Shown here piece by piece: positions 16,655-26,080 of a DNA stretch of 64,000 nucleotides. Numbering within the stretch: position 1 is the stretch's first letter; each line of letters begins with the position of its first letter. Source of the stretch: Gemmatimonadota bacterium (GTDB lineage Bacteria > Gemmatimonadota > Gemmatimonadetes > Gemmatimonadales > GWC2-71-9); NCBI GenBank assembly GCA_003222135.1, contig QHUM01000050.1, positions 62,001 through 126,000 of the forward strand. Reading direction: 5' to 3'. Made by a program: the position numbers and the translations under genes. Under the pieces are notes generated by a model. That model searched no databases, was not told the DNA's origin, and worked only from the letters and a program-made list of their open reading frames with translations.

Positions 16655-17841
16655 GCGACTCGCCCATCAAGATCCTCCTGGTCGAGGACAACCCCGGGGA
16701 CACCCGCCTGATTCGGGAGGCGCTCGCCGACGGCCTGCGGAACGCCTACGAGGTCGAGGACATCGATCGGCTCGGGGCAGCGCTTGAGCGCATCGAGCGC
16801 GGCGGCATCGATGTCGTGCTGTTGGACTTGACGCTGCCCGACAGCCGGGGGATCGAGACCTTTGCCGCCGTCTACGCCCGCGCGTCCGAGATCCCGATCA
16901 TCGTCCTCACCGGCCTGGGGGACGAGCTGCTCGCGGCCAGGACCGTGCACGGCGGCGCCCAGGACTACCTCGTCAAGGGCCAGGCAGATGCCAATCTTCT
17001 GGCCCGCTCGATTCGGTACGCGATCGAGCGCCATCACGTGCGCCGCGAGCTGCGGGCCTCGGAGCAGCAGTTGAAGAGCGTGCTCGCGGAGATTCGCAGC
17101 CTCAACGAAGACCTGGAGCGCCGCGTGGCGGAGCGCACCGGCGAGCTCGCCGCCGCCAATCGCGACCTCGAGGCATTCACGTACTCCGTGTCACACGATC
17201 TGCGGGCCCCACTGCGCCAGGTGGACGGGTTCGTCCAGATTCTCGTCGAGGAGCTGGGCGACACGCTCGAACCCGCGCCACGGCATCACCTGGATCGTAT
17301 CAAGCACGGAGCCCATCACATGGGCCGGCTGGTGGACGATCTGCTGCATCTCGCTCAGCTGGGGCGCCAGGACCTGCGTCCCCAGGCGACCCGGCTGGAT
17401 CAAGTCGTGAAGGCCGTCGTCGCCGACCTGGCGACGGAGCTGGCGGGGCGCCGGGTCGAGTGGCGCCTCGGCGCGCTGCCGACGGTGGCCTGCGACCCTG
17501 GCCTCATCCGCGTCGTGTACACGAACCTCTTGTCGAATGCGGTGAAGTACTCCCGTCCACGCGCGCACGCGGTAATCGACATTGGCGAGACCACGCGCGA
17601 CGGCACACCAGTGCTGTTCGTCAAGGACAACGGCGTGGGCTTCGACATGAAGTACTCCGACAAGTTGTTCGGTGTGTTCCAACGGCTTCACCGCTCGGAA
17701 GACTTCGACGGCACGGGCGTCGGGCTCGCGACCGTGCAGCGCATCGTGCACAAGCACGGCGGGCGGATCTGGGCCGAGGCCGAGCCGGACCGCGGAGCCA
17801 CGTTCTACTTCACGCTCGGACTGGGAGGGCGGGCCGCATGA
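16651..17841 (+). CDS. REC-histidine kinase (REC-coiled coil-HisKA-HATPase)
   Basis: A 396-residue soluble protein. An N-terminal REC domain (about 5-125) has D59 ([14 protein letters not shown]) and lysine in YLVKGQAD. A helical linker of about 40 residues, likely a coiled coil ([20 protein letters not shown]), leads to HisKA with H182 ([15 protein letters not shown]) and to HATPase ([18 protein letters not shown]). The REC at the input end means its activity is set by another kinase. This makes it a relay between the tandem-PAS kinase or its Rcp1-like partner and the next regulator. It overlaps both neighbours by four bases. Confidence 0.93.
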   Translation: MSDSPIKILLVEDNPGDTRLIREALADGLRNAYEVEDIDRLGAALERIERGGIDVVLLDLTLPDSRGIETFAAVYARASEIPIIVLTGLGDELLAARTVHGGAQDYLVKGQADANLLARSIRYAIERHHVRRELRASEQQLKSVLAEIRSLNEDLERRVAERTGELAAANRDLEAFTYSVSHDLRAPLRQVDGFVQILVEELGDTLEPAPRHHLDRIKHGAHHMGRLVDDLLHLAQLGRQDLRPQATRLDQVVKAVVADLATELAGRRVEWRLGALPTVACDPGLIRVVYTNLLSNAVKYSRPRAHAVIDIGETTRDGTPVLFVKDNGVGFDMKYSDKLFGVFQRLHRSEDFDGTGVGLATVQRIVHKHGGRIWAEAEPDRGATFYFTLGLGGRAA

Positions 17842-18218
17842 CCGCGGAGCAAGTGGACGTCTTGCTGGTGGAGGACAAGCCGTCGGACGTCGAGGTGACA
17901 CGGCACGCGCTGCGTTCGCACGTGAACGTGCCCAGGCTCGTGCTGCTCGACATCAAGCTCCCCAAGGTCGACGGGCTCGAGGTGCTGCGGCAGCTGAAAG
18001 CGGACCCCCGCACACGCGCCTTCCCCGTGGTGATGCTCACCTCGTCCAAGCTCGAGTGGGACGTGGTCACGAGCCATCGCGGCGGCGTGAACAGCTACGT
18101 CCAGAAGCCGGTGGACTTCGCCCAGTTTCGCGAGACCGTCCAGCAGCTCGGGCTCTACTGGCTCGTCAAGAACGAGTCGCCGCCGCCGCGCGCGTTCTCC
18201 GCGGAGCCCGGACCCTAA
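17838..18218 (+). CDS. Rcp1-like response regulator with shortened REC domain
   Basis: A 126-residue protein that is plainly a paralogue of the Rcp1-like regulators at 9562 and 28204: [56 protein letters not shown]. The phospho-acceptor is D38, whereas its relatives have it at 66-69. About 30 residues are missing between helix 1 and strand 3, that is strand 2 and helix 2 of the REC fold. The deletion is in frame and the remaining pocket residues are intact. The ATG overlaps the preceding kinase stop (ATGA). Whether the shortened fold is stable is unclear; it could be a dominant partner-binding variant, or simply defective. Confidence 0.85.
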   Translation: MTAEQVDVLLVEDKPSDVEVTRHALRSHVNVPRLVLLDIKLPKVDGLEVLRQLKADPRTRAFPVVMLTSSKLEWDVVTSHRGGVNSYVQKPVDFAQFRETVQQLGLYWLVKNESPPPRAFSAEPGP

Positions 18219-18231
18219 CGCGATAAACGCG

Positions 18232-20646
18232 ATGCCCGCGACGATCCGCATCCTGTTGGTCGAGGACGACCCGAGCGACGCCGAGCTGGTGGAGGCGGAG
18301 ATTCGCCGGGCCGACCTCACGTGCACGTTTCTCCGGGTCGACTCGCGGGACGAGATGACGAAGGCGCTGCGCGAGTTCGTACCCGATATCATCCTGACCG
18401 ACCATTCACTCCCCCAGTTCGGGGCGCGGGACGCACTGCGGATCGGACAACAGCTCAGTCCCGGAACCCCGGTGATCGTCGTCACCGGTGCGCTGGGGGA
18501 CGAGCCCGCCGTGGAATACCTGCAGGCCGGCGCGACCGACTACATCGTCAAGAGCCATCTCGATCGGCTCGGCCCGGCGGTGATCCGGGCACTCGACACC
18601 AAGCGGAGCCGCGAGGACCAGGCGCGTGCGCATCAGCTGCAGGCCGCGACGTATCGCATCGCCCAGGTCGCCCTGAGCACTCCGGGGCTCCAGCACTTGC
18701 TGCCCGTCATCCACGAGATCGTGGGCGAGTTGATGCCCGCAAAGAATTTTTACATCGCGCTGTACGACCCGACCAGCGAACAGCTGAGCTTTCCCTACTT
18801 CGCGGACGAGCACGAGCCCGCTCCTCCCCCGCGACGGCTCGGCAAGGGACTCACCGAGCACGTGCTCCGGACCGGGCAGCCCCTGCTCGTGACCCCCGAG
18901 ACGCAGCGCGAGCTGGAGCGCCGCGGCGACGTGCAGTCGATGGGCGCCCCGTCGATCGACTGGATCGGCGTGCCGCTGGCGACTGGCGACCGAGTGATCG
19001 GTGTCCTGGCTGCGCAGAGCTACTCGCCCCAAGTAAGGCTGGGCGAGCGCGAGAAGGACATCTTGCGGTTCGTCTCGACCCAGATCGCCATGGCGATCGA
19101 GCGGAGCCGCGCCGAAGCCGAAATCCGCGCGTCGGCCGGGCAGCTCAAGGCGATCATCGATACGTCGCTCGACGCCGTGATCACGATGGATGGAACCGGC
19201 GCCATCCGCAGCTGGAGCCCGCAGGCGGAGCGTGTGTTCGGATGGGCGGCGCCCGAGGCCATCGGCCGGAAGCTGTCGGCCACCATCGTGCCACCGAGCT
19301 ACCGTGAAGCCCACGAGCGGGGCCTCGCGCACCTCCTGGCCACCGGCGAAGGACCGGTGCTCAATCGACGCCTCGAGTTGACAGGCGTGCACCGCGACGG
19401 CCGCGAGATCCCGGTGGAACTCGCGATCACGCGTGTCGAGCAGGCCAGCGGCTGGCTCTTCAGCGCGTTCGTGCGGGACATCAGCGAGCGTAAGCTGCTC
19501 GAGACGCAGCTGCGGCAGGCGCAGAAGATGGAGGCCGTCGGCCGCCTGGCTGGCGGCATCGCGCACGACTTCAACAACGTCTTGACCGCGATCTTTGGCT
19601 ACACCGAGCTCGTGCTGGAAGAGCTTCCGGCCGGGAGCTCGGTCCGGCAGGACCTCGAGGAAATTCGCAAGGCGGCCCAGCGCGCCTCGGCGCTCACCCG
19701 GCAGCTGCTGGCGTTCAGCCGGCAGCAGGTGCTCGAGCCGGTAGTACTGCAGCTCAACGGGCTCGTGGAGGACGTCGACAAGATGCTGCGGCGCCTGATC
19801 GGCGAGGACGTCGACCTGCGCCTCACACTGGCCCCCGACCTCGGCAACGTACGGATCGACCCTGGCCAGCTGGAGCAGGTGCTGATGAACCTGGTGGTCA
19901 ACGCGCGCGACGCCATGCCGACCGGCGGCAAGCTCCTGATCGAGACCGCCAACGCGGACCTGACCGAGCAGTACGCCGACCTGCACCAGCCGGTCACGCC
20001 CGGGCGGTACGCGATGCTCGCGGTGAGCGACACGGGCACGGGCATGGATGCCCAGGTCAAGGCGCGCATCTTCGAGCCGTTCTTCACCACCAAGGAACGG
20101 GGCAAGGGCACGGGGCTCGGCCTGTCCACGGTGTACGGGATCGTGAAGCAGTCAGGTGGCTACGTCTGGGTGTATTCGGAGCTGGGCCGCGGGACGACGT
20201 TCAAGATCTACCTGCCCCGGGTGGACGCGCCCGCCGAGCGCGTGATTGCGCCACGCGAGCCGGGCACGCTCGCCGGTACCGAGACCATACTGCTGGCCGA
20301 GGACGACGAGATGCTCCGCCGGCTCGCGAAGGGCTTGCTCGAGAAGCTCGGGTACCGCGTGCTCGACGCCGAGAACGCCGCTCAGGCGCTTGCGGTCGCG
20401 GGCGCGCACCAGGCGCCCATTCATCTTCTGCTGGCCGATGTCGTGATGCCAGGGGCGAGCGGTCGCGAGCTGGCCCGCCGGCTGGCCGAGCAGCGGCCCG
20501 CCACGAAGGTGCTGTATGTCTCGGGCTACACCGACGACGCGATCGTGCACCACGGGATGCTCGAGCCGGGGCTCAATTTTCTCCAGAAGCCGTTCACTCC
20601 CGATGGGCTCGCGCGCAAGGTGCGGGAAGTGCTGGACGCGAAGTGA
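18232..20646 (+). CDS. Hybrid histidine kinase, REC-GAF-PAS-HisKA-HATPase-REC
   Basis: An 804-residue soluble kinase. The N-terminal REC (about 5-125; PDIILTDHSLPQFG) is followed by a GAF domain at about 140-295 (AKNFYIALYDPTSEQLSFPY, GAPSIDWIGVPLATGDRVIG). A PAS domain follows at about 300-430 (DAVITMDGTGAIRSWSPQAE), then HisKA with H445 (GGIAHDFNNVLTAI), HATPase (GTGLGLSTVYGIVKQSGG) and a terminal REC with D736 (LLLADVVMPGASG). The GAF lacks the cysteine motif of bilin-binding phytochromes. The same GAF type occurs in the kinase at 28747. It starts 13 bases after the shortened Rcp1-like gene and overlaps the MHYT protein by four bases. Confidence 0.93.
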   Translation: MPATIRILLVEDDPSDAELVEAEIRRADLTCTFLRVDSRDEMTKALREFVPDIILTDHSLPQFGARDALRIGQQLSPGTPVIVVTGALGDEPAVEYLQAGATDYIVKSHLDRLGPAVIRALDTKRSREDQARAHQLQAATYRIAQVALSTPGLQHLLPVIHEIVGELMPAKNFYIALYDPTSEQLSFPYFADEHEPAPPPRRLGKGLTEHVLRTGQPLLVTPETQRELERRGDVQSMGAPSIDWIGVPLATGDRVIGVLAAQSYSPQVRLGEREKDILRFVSTQIAMAIERSRAEAEIRASAGQLKAIIDTSLDAVITMDGTGAIRSWSPQAERVFGWAAPEAIGRKLSATIVPPSYREAHERGLAHLLATGEGPVLNRRLELTGVHRDGREIPVELAITRVEQASGWLFSAFVRDISERKLLETQLRQAQKMEAVGRLAGGIAHDFNNVLTAIFGYTELVLEELPAGSSVRQDLEEIRKAAQRASALTRQLLAFSRQQVLEPVVLQLNGLVEDVDKMLRRLIGEDVDLRLTLAPDLGNVRIDPGQLEQVLMNLVVNARDAMPTGGKLLIETANADLTEQYADLHQPVTPGRYAMLAVSDTGTGMDAQVKARIFEPFFTTKERGKGTGLGLSTVYGIVKQSGGYVWVYSELGRGTTFKIYLPRVDAPAERVIAPREPGTLAGTETILLAEDDEMLRRLAKGLLEKLGYRVLDAENAAQALAVAGAHQAPIHLLLADVVMPGASGRELARRLAEQRPATKVLYVSGYTDDAIVHHGMLEPGLNFLQKPFTPDGLARKVREVLDAK

Positions 20647-22016
20647 TCCCGCTGACCGGTTACTACGATCCCTGGCTGGTGGCGCTCTCGGTCGTCATCG
20701 CGGTGCTAGCGGCCGGCGCGGCACTGGATCTTGCGGGGCGCGTGACGGCGACCCGCGCTCAAGCGCGGGCGGCTTGGCTGGCGGGAGGCGCCCTAGCCAT
20801 GGGCTTGGGCATCTGGTCGATGCATTACACCGGGATGCAGGCGTTCGAGCTTCCCGTCCCAGTATTGTACCACGTTCCCACGGTCCTGCTGTCGCTGGTC
20901 GCGGCCGCCGCCGCCTCGGCGGTCGCGTTGTACGTGGCGAGCCGAGAGCGCTTGAGCGCACTGGGCGTCGCGCTTGGCAGTGTCGTCATGGGCGCGGGAA
21001 TTGCCGCCATGCATTACACGGGTATGGCGGCCATGCGGCTGCCCGCCACAACCCGCTGGCATCCGCTCCTCGTGTCGCTCTCCGTCCTTATCGCGATCGG
21101 CGTGTCCGCCGTGGCGCTGTGGTTTTCGTTCCACTACGGTCACGGTGCGCGGAGGGCGTGGACCTGGCCGAAGGTCGGCAGCGCCGTACTGATGGGTCTC
21201 GCGATTCCGGGTATGCACTACACCGGCATGGCGGCGGCGACGTTCGTGAGCGCCCCGGGCCTCGTGCCGTCCGACAACGCCGTCGTGGCTTCCGCGCCGC
21301 TGGTGACCCTGGCCATCGCGGGAACGACGGTCATGGTCCTCGCCGTCGCGATCCTCACGTCGCTTGTCGCACGCCACGGCGAAGCCCTGCTCCGGGCCTC
21401 GGCAGAGCGGCTGCGCGACCGTGAGCGCCAGCTCGCCGAGGCCCAGGCGATCGCGCACGTCGGCAGCTGGGAGTGGGACGTCGCGACCGGCGCCGTCACC
21501 TGGTCGGACGAACAGTGCCGCCTCTTCGGCATCCCGGTCGGCTCCCCCGCCAGCTACGAGGGATTCGTGACGCGAGTGCACCCCGACGATCGCGACCGCG
21601 TGGCGCGGATCATCGCCCACGGTCTCGCCGAGCGCCGGACGGAGGAGTACGAGTGGCGCCTCGTGCGGTCGGACGAAGCCATTCGACAGATGCATACGGT
21701 GAGTGTCGTAGTGACGGACCCGGATGGGAAGCCTGTCCGTATGGCGGGGACCTCAGTGGACATCACCGAGCGCAAGCTCGCCGAGGAAAACCAGCAGACC
21801 CTGCTCCGCGAGCTGCAGACCGCCCTCGCCCAGGTCAAGACGCTTCAAGGATGGATCCGGATCTGCGCCAACTGCAAGCGTGTGCTCAACGACGCAGGCA
21901 CGTGGGAGCAGTTCGAGTCGTACGTACACGCGCACAGCGGAGTGGACTTCAGTCACGGGATCTGCCCGGACTGCGCCAAGGCGTGGTCCGCCGCAGCGCC
22001 CGGGGGAGCGCTATGA
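20643..22016 (+). CDS. MHYT-PAS membrane protein with C-terminal four-cysteine module
   Basis: A 457-residue protein starting at a GTG that overlaps the preceding kinase stop. Residues 1-245 are a MHYT sensor with seven helices and three motifs (SMHYTGMQ, AMHYTGMA, GMHYTGMA); MHYT domains are proposed to bind copper and sense O2, CO or NO. A PAS_3 domain follows (about 265-385; IAHVGSWEWDVATGAVTWSD). There is no kinase domain. Instead the protein ends in a small module with C408, C411, C441 and C444 (ICANCKRV ... FSHGICPDC), which looks like a zinc knuckle. The same module ends the regulator at 25484. This could be a membrane adaptor that reports through the module; its function is unknown. 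Confidence 0.9.
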   Translation: MIPLTGYYDPWLVALSVVIAVLAAGAALDLAGRVTATRAQARAAWLAGGALAMGLGIWSMHYTGMQAFELPVPVLYHVPTVLLSLVAAAAASAVALYVASRERLSALGVALGSVVMGAGIAAMHYTGMAAMRLPATTRWHPLLVSLSVLIAIGVSAVALWFSFHYGHGARRAWTWPKVGSAVLMGLAIPGMHYTGMAAATFVSAPGLVPSDNAVVASAPLVTLAIAGTTVMVLAVAILTSLVARHGEALLRASAERLRDRERQLAEAQAIAHVGSWEWDVATGAVTWSDEQCRLFGIPVGSPASYEGFVTRVHPDDRDRVARIIAHGLAERRTEEYEWRLVRSDEAIRQMHTVSVVVTDPDGKPVRMAGTSVDITERKLAEENQQTLLRELQTALAQVKTLQGWIRICANCKRVLNDAGTWEQFESYVHAHSGVDFSHGICPDCAKAWSAAAPGGAL

Positions 22017-22420
22017 AACCGTCCCCTCGGCGCGGTCGCTCCGGCCGCCAGAAAATCCTCGTCATTGAGGACGACCCCGTGGCTCGCGCGGACCTGCAAG
22101 CTCGGCTCGAAGCCAACGGCTATATGGTTGCCCTGGCGGCCGACGCCGCTTCGGCCCTGACCGTCGTGAACCGCGAGCGCCCCGACCTCATCCTGCTCGA
22201 CCTGGGACTCCCCGCCGGCGACGGGTTTCTCGTCCTCGAGCGTCTGCGCAAGATCGAGCCGCTCGCCGCCATCCCCGTGCTCGTCATCACCGGCCGCAGC
22301 GATGCGGAAACCCGGAAGCGCGTCGAGGCGATGGGCCTGGCGCCGGTGCTCACGAAACCCGTGGACACCGATGTGCTGCTTGCCGCTATCGGCGCGGGTC
22401 TTGAGACGAGGCCGGAGTAA
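22013..22420 (+). CDS. Single-domain response regulator (REC only)
   Basis: A 135-residue REC-only protein after a short basic leader. It has the acidic pocket EDD (ILVIEDDPVARADL), D63 (DLILLDLGLPAGDGFLVL), LVITGRS and K115 (PVLTKPVD). Its REC is of the general type, not the Rcp1 type. The ATG overlaps the stop of the MHYT-PAS gene, so it is the last member of the run that began at 13443. It probably couples to the MHYT-PAS protein or to the preceding hybrid kinase. The 104 bases after it hold no gene and may carry a promoter for the next run. Confidence 0.92.
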   Translation: MKPSPRRGRSGRQKILVIEDDPVARADLQARLEANGYMVALAADAASALTVVNRERPDLILLDLGLPAGDGFLVLERLRKIEPLAAIPVLVITGRSDAETRKRVEAMGLAPVLTKPVDTDVLLAAIGAGLETRPE

Positions 22421-22488
22421 CTCTGTCGCATCGGCGCCCCTTGGTGCCGCAAAAACGCCCTATCTCCGACCTCCCGCGCCCCGCCATG

Positions 22489-22518
22489 TTGCACCCACAC
22501 CCGGGACTATCACATATA
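22489..22518 (+). promoter_or_regulatory. Possible promoter (TTGCAC - 18 bp - CATATA)
   Basis: In the gap before the large hybrid kinase, a TTGCAC at 22489-22494 and a CATATA at 22513-22518 are separated by 18 bases. The predicted transcription start would fall at or next to the ATG at 22525, which would make the message leaderless. The match to a housekeeping promoter is only fair and the call is tentative. Confidence 0.25.
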
Positions 22519-22524
22519 CCAGTC

Positions 22525-25491
22525 ATGACCGTGGATCCGGTAGAGCGCGACCCCGCGCAGCCGCAGCGCGTGGAGGCGGAGGTGCGGCGGGCGGCCCTCA
22601 GTCAGTTACTGAAGGGGGGCCCGCTCGCCGAGTCGCTGCACGTGGTGCTGGTTCTCGTCGTGGCCGCCCTGGTGTGGGACTCCCAGCCCCGCGCGCTCAC
22701 GCTCGGCTGGGTGGGCGCCGTCACCGCCGCCGCGGCATTGCGCACCTGGTGGCGACTGGGCCTCAGCCGACGGACGGCATCCCCGGAGGAAGCGCTGCGG
22801 GGTGTGCGCCTCACGGTGGCCGGCGTGGGGCTGACGTGGGGGTTCGGCGCCGCCGCTGCGATCCCGGCGCTCGGTCTGGACGAAGCGGCCCTGATCCTGG
22901 TCGTGCTCGCCGGGATCGTCGCGGGCGCGACCGGGACCCTGGTCGGCGACCGGCGCAGCTTCCGTTACCTCCTGGTCACGGTCCTCGCCCCCCTCCCCGT
23001 CGGCATCCTGTTGCAGGGGCACTCCCGCCCTCACCTCCTCGCGACACTCCTGATCGCGCTCTTTGCATGGGGAATGGACCGCGTGCACCAGCGGACGTAC
23101 CGCACCTTCGCGGACCGGGTGCGCGCCGCGGTGCTGCTCGAATCGTCCACCCAGGAGTTGGCGCGCCAGCACGCCTACCTCGACGCCCTGATCGCGAGCA
23201 CGCCCGTAGCCATCGCGGTGCTGGACAACCAGCGGTCCGTCCGCAGCGTGAACCCGGCGTTCGAAACGCTGTTCGGCTACTCCGCGGCCGAGGTCGTGGG
23301 TGCCAAAATCGACGCACTCATCGTGCCCGCGGCGCTCCAGTCCGAGTCGAGCGACCTCGAGGCGCAGGCGCGGAGCGGCGAGACCGTCCGCGTCGAAGTG
23401 GAGCGGATGCGCAAGGACGGCCGCCATATCCAGGTGCGCCTCTCGGCGGCCGCCGTGAAAGCTACGGCCGAGGGCGCGCTGGTGGCGCTGTACGAGGACA
23501 TCAGCGACCGTAAGGCGGCGGAAGAGGCGATGCGCGCCGCGCGGGACCTGGCGGAGCGCGTGGCGCGGGCGCGCAGCGCGTTCCTCGCCAACATGAGCCA
23601 CGAGATCCGCACGCCGATGAACGCGGTGCTCGGCTTCGTCGAGTTGGTGCTGGACACCGAGCTGCAGGTCGAGCAGCGCCGCGCGCTCGAGCTGGTGCGC
23701 TCGTCTTCGGAAGCGTTGCTCACAATTCTCAATGACATCCTCGACTACTCGAAGATCGAGGCAGAGCACTTGGAGCTCGAGTCGATCCCGTTCGACCTGC
23801 CCAAGGTCGTGCACGCCACCGCCACCCTCCTGGCGGTCCGGGCGCGGGAGAAACACATCGAGCTCACGGTGGACGTGCCGCCCGACGTCCCGCACCTGGT
23901 GCGGGGTGACCCCACGCGCGTGCGCCAGGTCCTGATGAACTTGATCGGCAACGCCATCAAGTTCACCGAGCAGGGCGAGGTCGACGTCTCGGCGGCCGTG
24001 GTCGCCTACCATGGCGACCGGACATCGGTGCGGTTTCGGGTCCGCGACACGGGGATCGGGATCGCGGCGGAGCAGCAGGGTACCATTTTCCAGGAGTTCA
24101 CGCAGGCCGACACGTCCATGACCCGCCGGTACGGGGGGACCGGTCTCGGCCTCGCCATCTCCCGCAAGCTGGTGACGCTCATGGGGGGCCAGCTGTCGGT
24201 CACGAGCGAGGTGGGCCGCGGCAGCGCGTTCAGCTTCACCCTGCGCCTCCCAGTCGAGACGTCCGCCGGCGCCACGACTCCCGGCCGCGCAGCCTCGCTC
24301 GGTGGCCGCCGGCTCCTCGTGGTGGACGACAACGAGACCAACCGGCGCATCCTGCGCGACATGCTGGGCGCCGAGGGCGTGGCGGTTCAAGAAGCGGCGC
24401 GCGCGGACGCAGGGCTGGCGGCGCTGAGTCGCGCCGCGGAAGGGGGCACCCCCTTCGACCTCGCCATTCTCGATGCCCAGATGCCCGATCGGGACGGCTT
24501 CGAGCTCGCCGCCGCCGTTCGGGCCGATCGCGCGCTCGCGGCGACCAAGCTTCTGATCCTCACGTCGGCGGGCCAGCGCGGTGATGGCGAGCGCTGCCGG
24601 CAGATGGGCATCCAGGCCTATCTCACCAAGCCGATTGCGCGGTCCGATCTCATCGAAGCCGTGAGCACCGTGCTGGCCGAGGAGTCGCCCGCCGGAGCCG
24701 CGCCGGCCCTCATCACCCGCCACTCGATCGCGGAGTCGCGCCACGCGCTGCGGATCTTGCTGGCCGAAGACAATCTGGTCAACCAACAGGTGGCGACCGC
24801 GATGCTGTTGAAGCGAGGGCACCAGGTGGACGTGGTGGGGAACGGCCGCGAGGCAGTCGATGCGGTCCGCGCCCGCGACTACGACCTCGTGCTCATGGAC
24901 ATCCAAATGCCCGAAATGGACGGGTTCGCCGCGACGCAGGCGATCCGCCTGCTGCCGCGCGGCCGGACTCTCCCGATCATCGCACTCACCGCGCACGCCT
25001 TGAGCGGCGAGCGGGAGCGGTGCCTGGAGCGCGGGATGACGGGGTATCTCGCCAAGCCGTTCAAGGCGCACGACCTGTTCGCGGCCGTCGAGGGCCGCAC
25101 GGACGCGACGGCGGACACGGCCGCCGCGGCCCCGCTGCCGGTCGACCTCGCCGCGTTCCGCGGCACGATGCGCGAGGCCGGGGCGGAAGCGGCCGTCGAC
25201 GGCATCCTGGCGACGTTTGCGAGCTCGCTGCCGCAGCGCCTCGAGGCGCTGGCCGAAGCGATCCGCGGCGGTGTGGCCGAGCCGATTGAACGCGCCGCGC
25301 ACGCCTTCAGGTCCGCTGCGGCGACCATTGGGGCGCATCGCCTCGCACAACTGCTCGAGGCGATGGAGACGTCCGCCCGGAGCGGCGACGTAAGCCGGGC
25401 GCGGAGTGCGTTACCAGATGTGACAAGCGAGGCGCAGACCGTGTTGGATCACGTGCGAATGGCGGTGGACGGAGGGGGGGGCCATGGCTAA
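22525..25491 (+). CDS. Hybrid histidine kinase, membrane sensor-PAS-HisKA-HATPase-REC-REC-Hpt
   Basis: A BarA/ArcB-style phosphorelay kinase of about 988 residues. An N-terminal membrane region with about six helices (38-190) is followed by PAS (about 215-335; VAIAVLDNQRSVRSVNPAFE). HisKA has H359 (MSHEIRTPMNAVLGF); HATPase contains NLIGNAIKFTEQG and GTGLGLAISRKLV. Two REC domains have D650 (LAILDAQMPDRDG) and D792 (LVLMDIQMPEMDG), and an Hpt domain has H926 (HAFRSAAATIGA). All four relay stations are thus in one chain. ATG 22525 is preferred over in-frame starts at 22441 and 22486, which would precede the putative promoter. It overlaps the next regulator by eight bases. Confidence 0.92.
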   Translation: MTVDPVERDPAQPQRVEAEVRRAALSQLLKGGPLAESLHVVLVLVVAALVWDSQPRALTLGWVGAVTAAAALRTWWRLGLSRRTASPEEALRGVRLTVAGVGLTWGFGAAAAIPALGLDEAALILVVLAGIVAGATGTLVGDRRSFRYLLVTVLAPLPVGILLQGHSRPHLLATLLIALFAWGMDRVHQRTYRTFADRVRAAVLLESSTQELARQHAYLDALIASTPVAIAVLDNQRSVRSVNPAFETLFGYSAAEVVGAKIDALIVPAALQSESSDLEAQARSGETVRVEVERMRKDGRHIQVRLSAAAVKATAEGALVALYEDISDRKAAEEAMRAARDLAERVARARSAFLANMSHEIRTPMNAVLGFVELVLDTELQVEQRRALELVRSSSEALLTILNDILDYSKIEAEHLELESIPFDLPKVVHATATLLAVRAREKHIELTVDVPPDVPHLVRGDPTRVRQVLMNLIGNAIKFTEQGEVDVSAAVVAYHGDRTSVRFRVRDTGIGIAAEQQGTIFQEFTQADTSMTRRYGGTGLGLAISRKLVTLMGGQLSVTSEVGRGSAFSFTLRLPVETSAGATTPGRAASLGGRRLLVVDDNETNRRILRDMLGAEGVAVQEAARADAGLAALSRAAEGGTPFDLAILDAQMPDRDGFELAAAVRADRALAATKLLILTSAGQRGDGERCRQMGIQAYLTKPIARSDLIEAVSTVLAEESPAGAAPALITRHSIAESRHALRILLAEDNLVNQQVATAMLLKRGHQVDVVGNGREAVDAVRARDYDLVLMDIQMPEMDGFAATQAIRLLPRGRTLPIIALTAHALSGERERCLERGMTGYLAKPFKAHDLFAAVEGRTDATADTAAAAPLPVDLAAFRGTMREAGAEAAVDGILATFASSLPQRLEALAEAIRGGVAEPIERAAHAFRSAAATIGAHRLAQLLEAMETSARSGDVSRARSALPDVTSEAQTVLDHVRMAVDGGGGHG

Positions 25492-26080
25492 GAGTATTCC
25501 TGTGCTCGTGGTGGACGACGATGCGGTATCCAGCGCGCAGCTGAGCGCGCTGGCGAAGGCCGCCGGCTACGCCCCGACCAGCGCCGTCAACGGCCGGGAC
25601 GCGTGGGAGATGCTGCAGCTATCGGGCTTCCAGCTGGTGATCTCGGATTGGTACATGCCCGAGATGGACGGCCTGGAGTTGTGCCGCCACATCCGCGCGC
25701 GCCGCAACAAGCCGTACGTCTATTTCATCCTGGTCACCTCCCGCGGCGGCAAGCAACAGTACCTGGCCGGGATGGACGCCGGGGCGGACGACTTCATCGC
25801 CAAGCCGGTCGATCCGGACGAACTGCGCGCCCGGCTCACCGTCGCGGAGCGCATTCTGGGCCTGCGCACGGAGCTGCAGCAGCTCGAGGGGCTGCTCCCC
25901 ATCTGCTCCTACTGCAAGCGCATCCGCAACGATCGCGACATGTGGAAGTCGCTCGAAGATTACATCGAGGAGCACTTCGCCACCCAGTTCAGTCACAGCA
26001 TCTGCCCGGATTGCTACACGAAATACGTCGAGCCGCAGCTCGAGCGGCGCCCCGGTCCGGTGAGACCGCCGCCCGCGTGA
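25484..26080 (+). CDS. Response regulator, REC plus C-terminal four-cysteine module
   Basis: A 198-residue regulator. The REC domain (1-125) has DDD at the pocket, D55 (LVISDWYMPEMDGLELC) and lysine in FIAKPVDPDEL. After a short helix it ends in a compact module with C141, C144, C174 and C177 (LLPICSYCKRIRND, DYIEEHF, FSHSICPDC). The same module closes the MHYT-PAS protein at 20643. The pattern CxxC-N29-CxxC suggests one zinc site. No DNA-binding domain is seen, so the module is either the output or a docking site. A GGAGG-rich stretch precedes the ATG, and the gene overlaps both the Hpt kinase and the following CHASE3 kinase. Confidence 0.92.
   Translation: MAKSIPVLVVDDDAVSSAQLSALAKAAGYAPTSAVNGRDAWEMLQLSGFQLVISDWYMPEMDGLELCRHIRARRNKPYVYFILVTSRGGKQQYLAGMDAGADDFIAKPVDPDELRARLTVAERILGLRTELQQLEGLLPICSYCKRIRNDRDMWKSLEDYIEEHFATQFSHSICPDCYTKYVEPQLERRPGPVRPPPA

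Noticed and set aside
22606..25350. Reverse-strand open frame of 914 codons opposite the Hpt hybrid kinase
   Set aside because: No motif; it mirrors third-position G+C bias of the real gene, whose relay residues are all in place.
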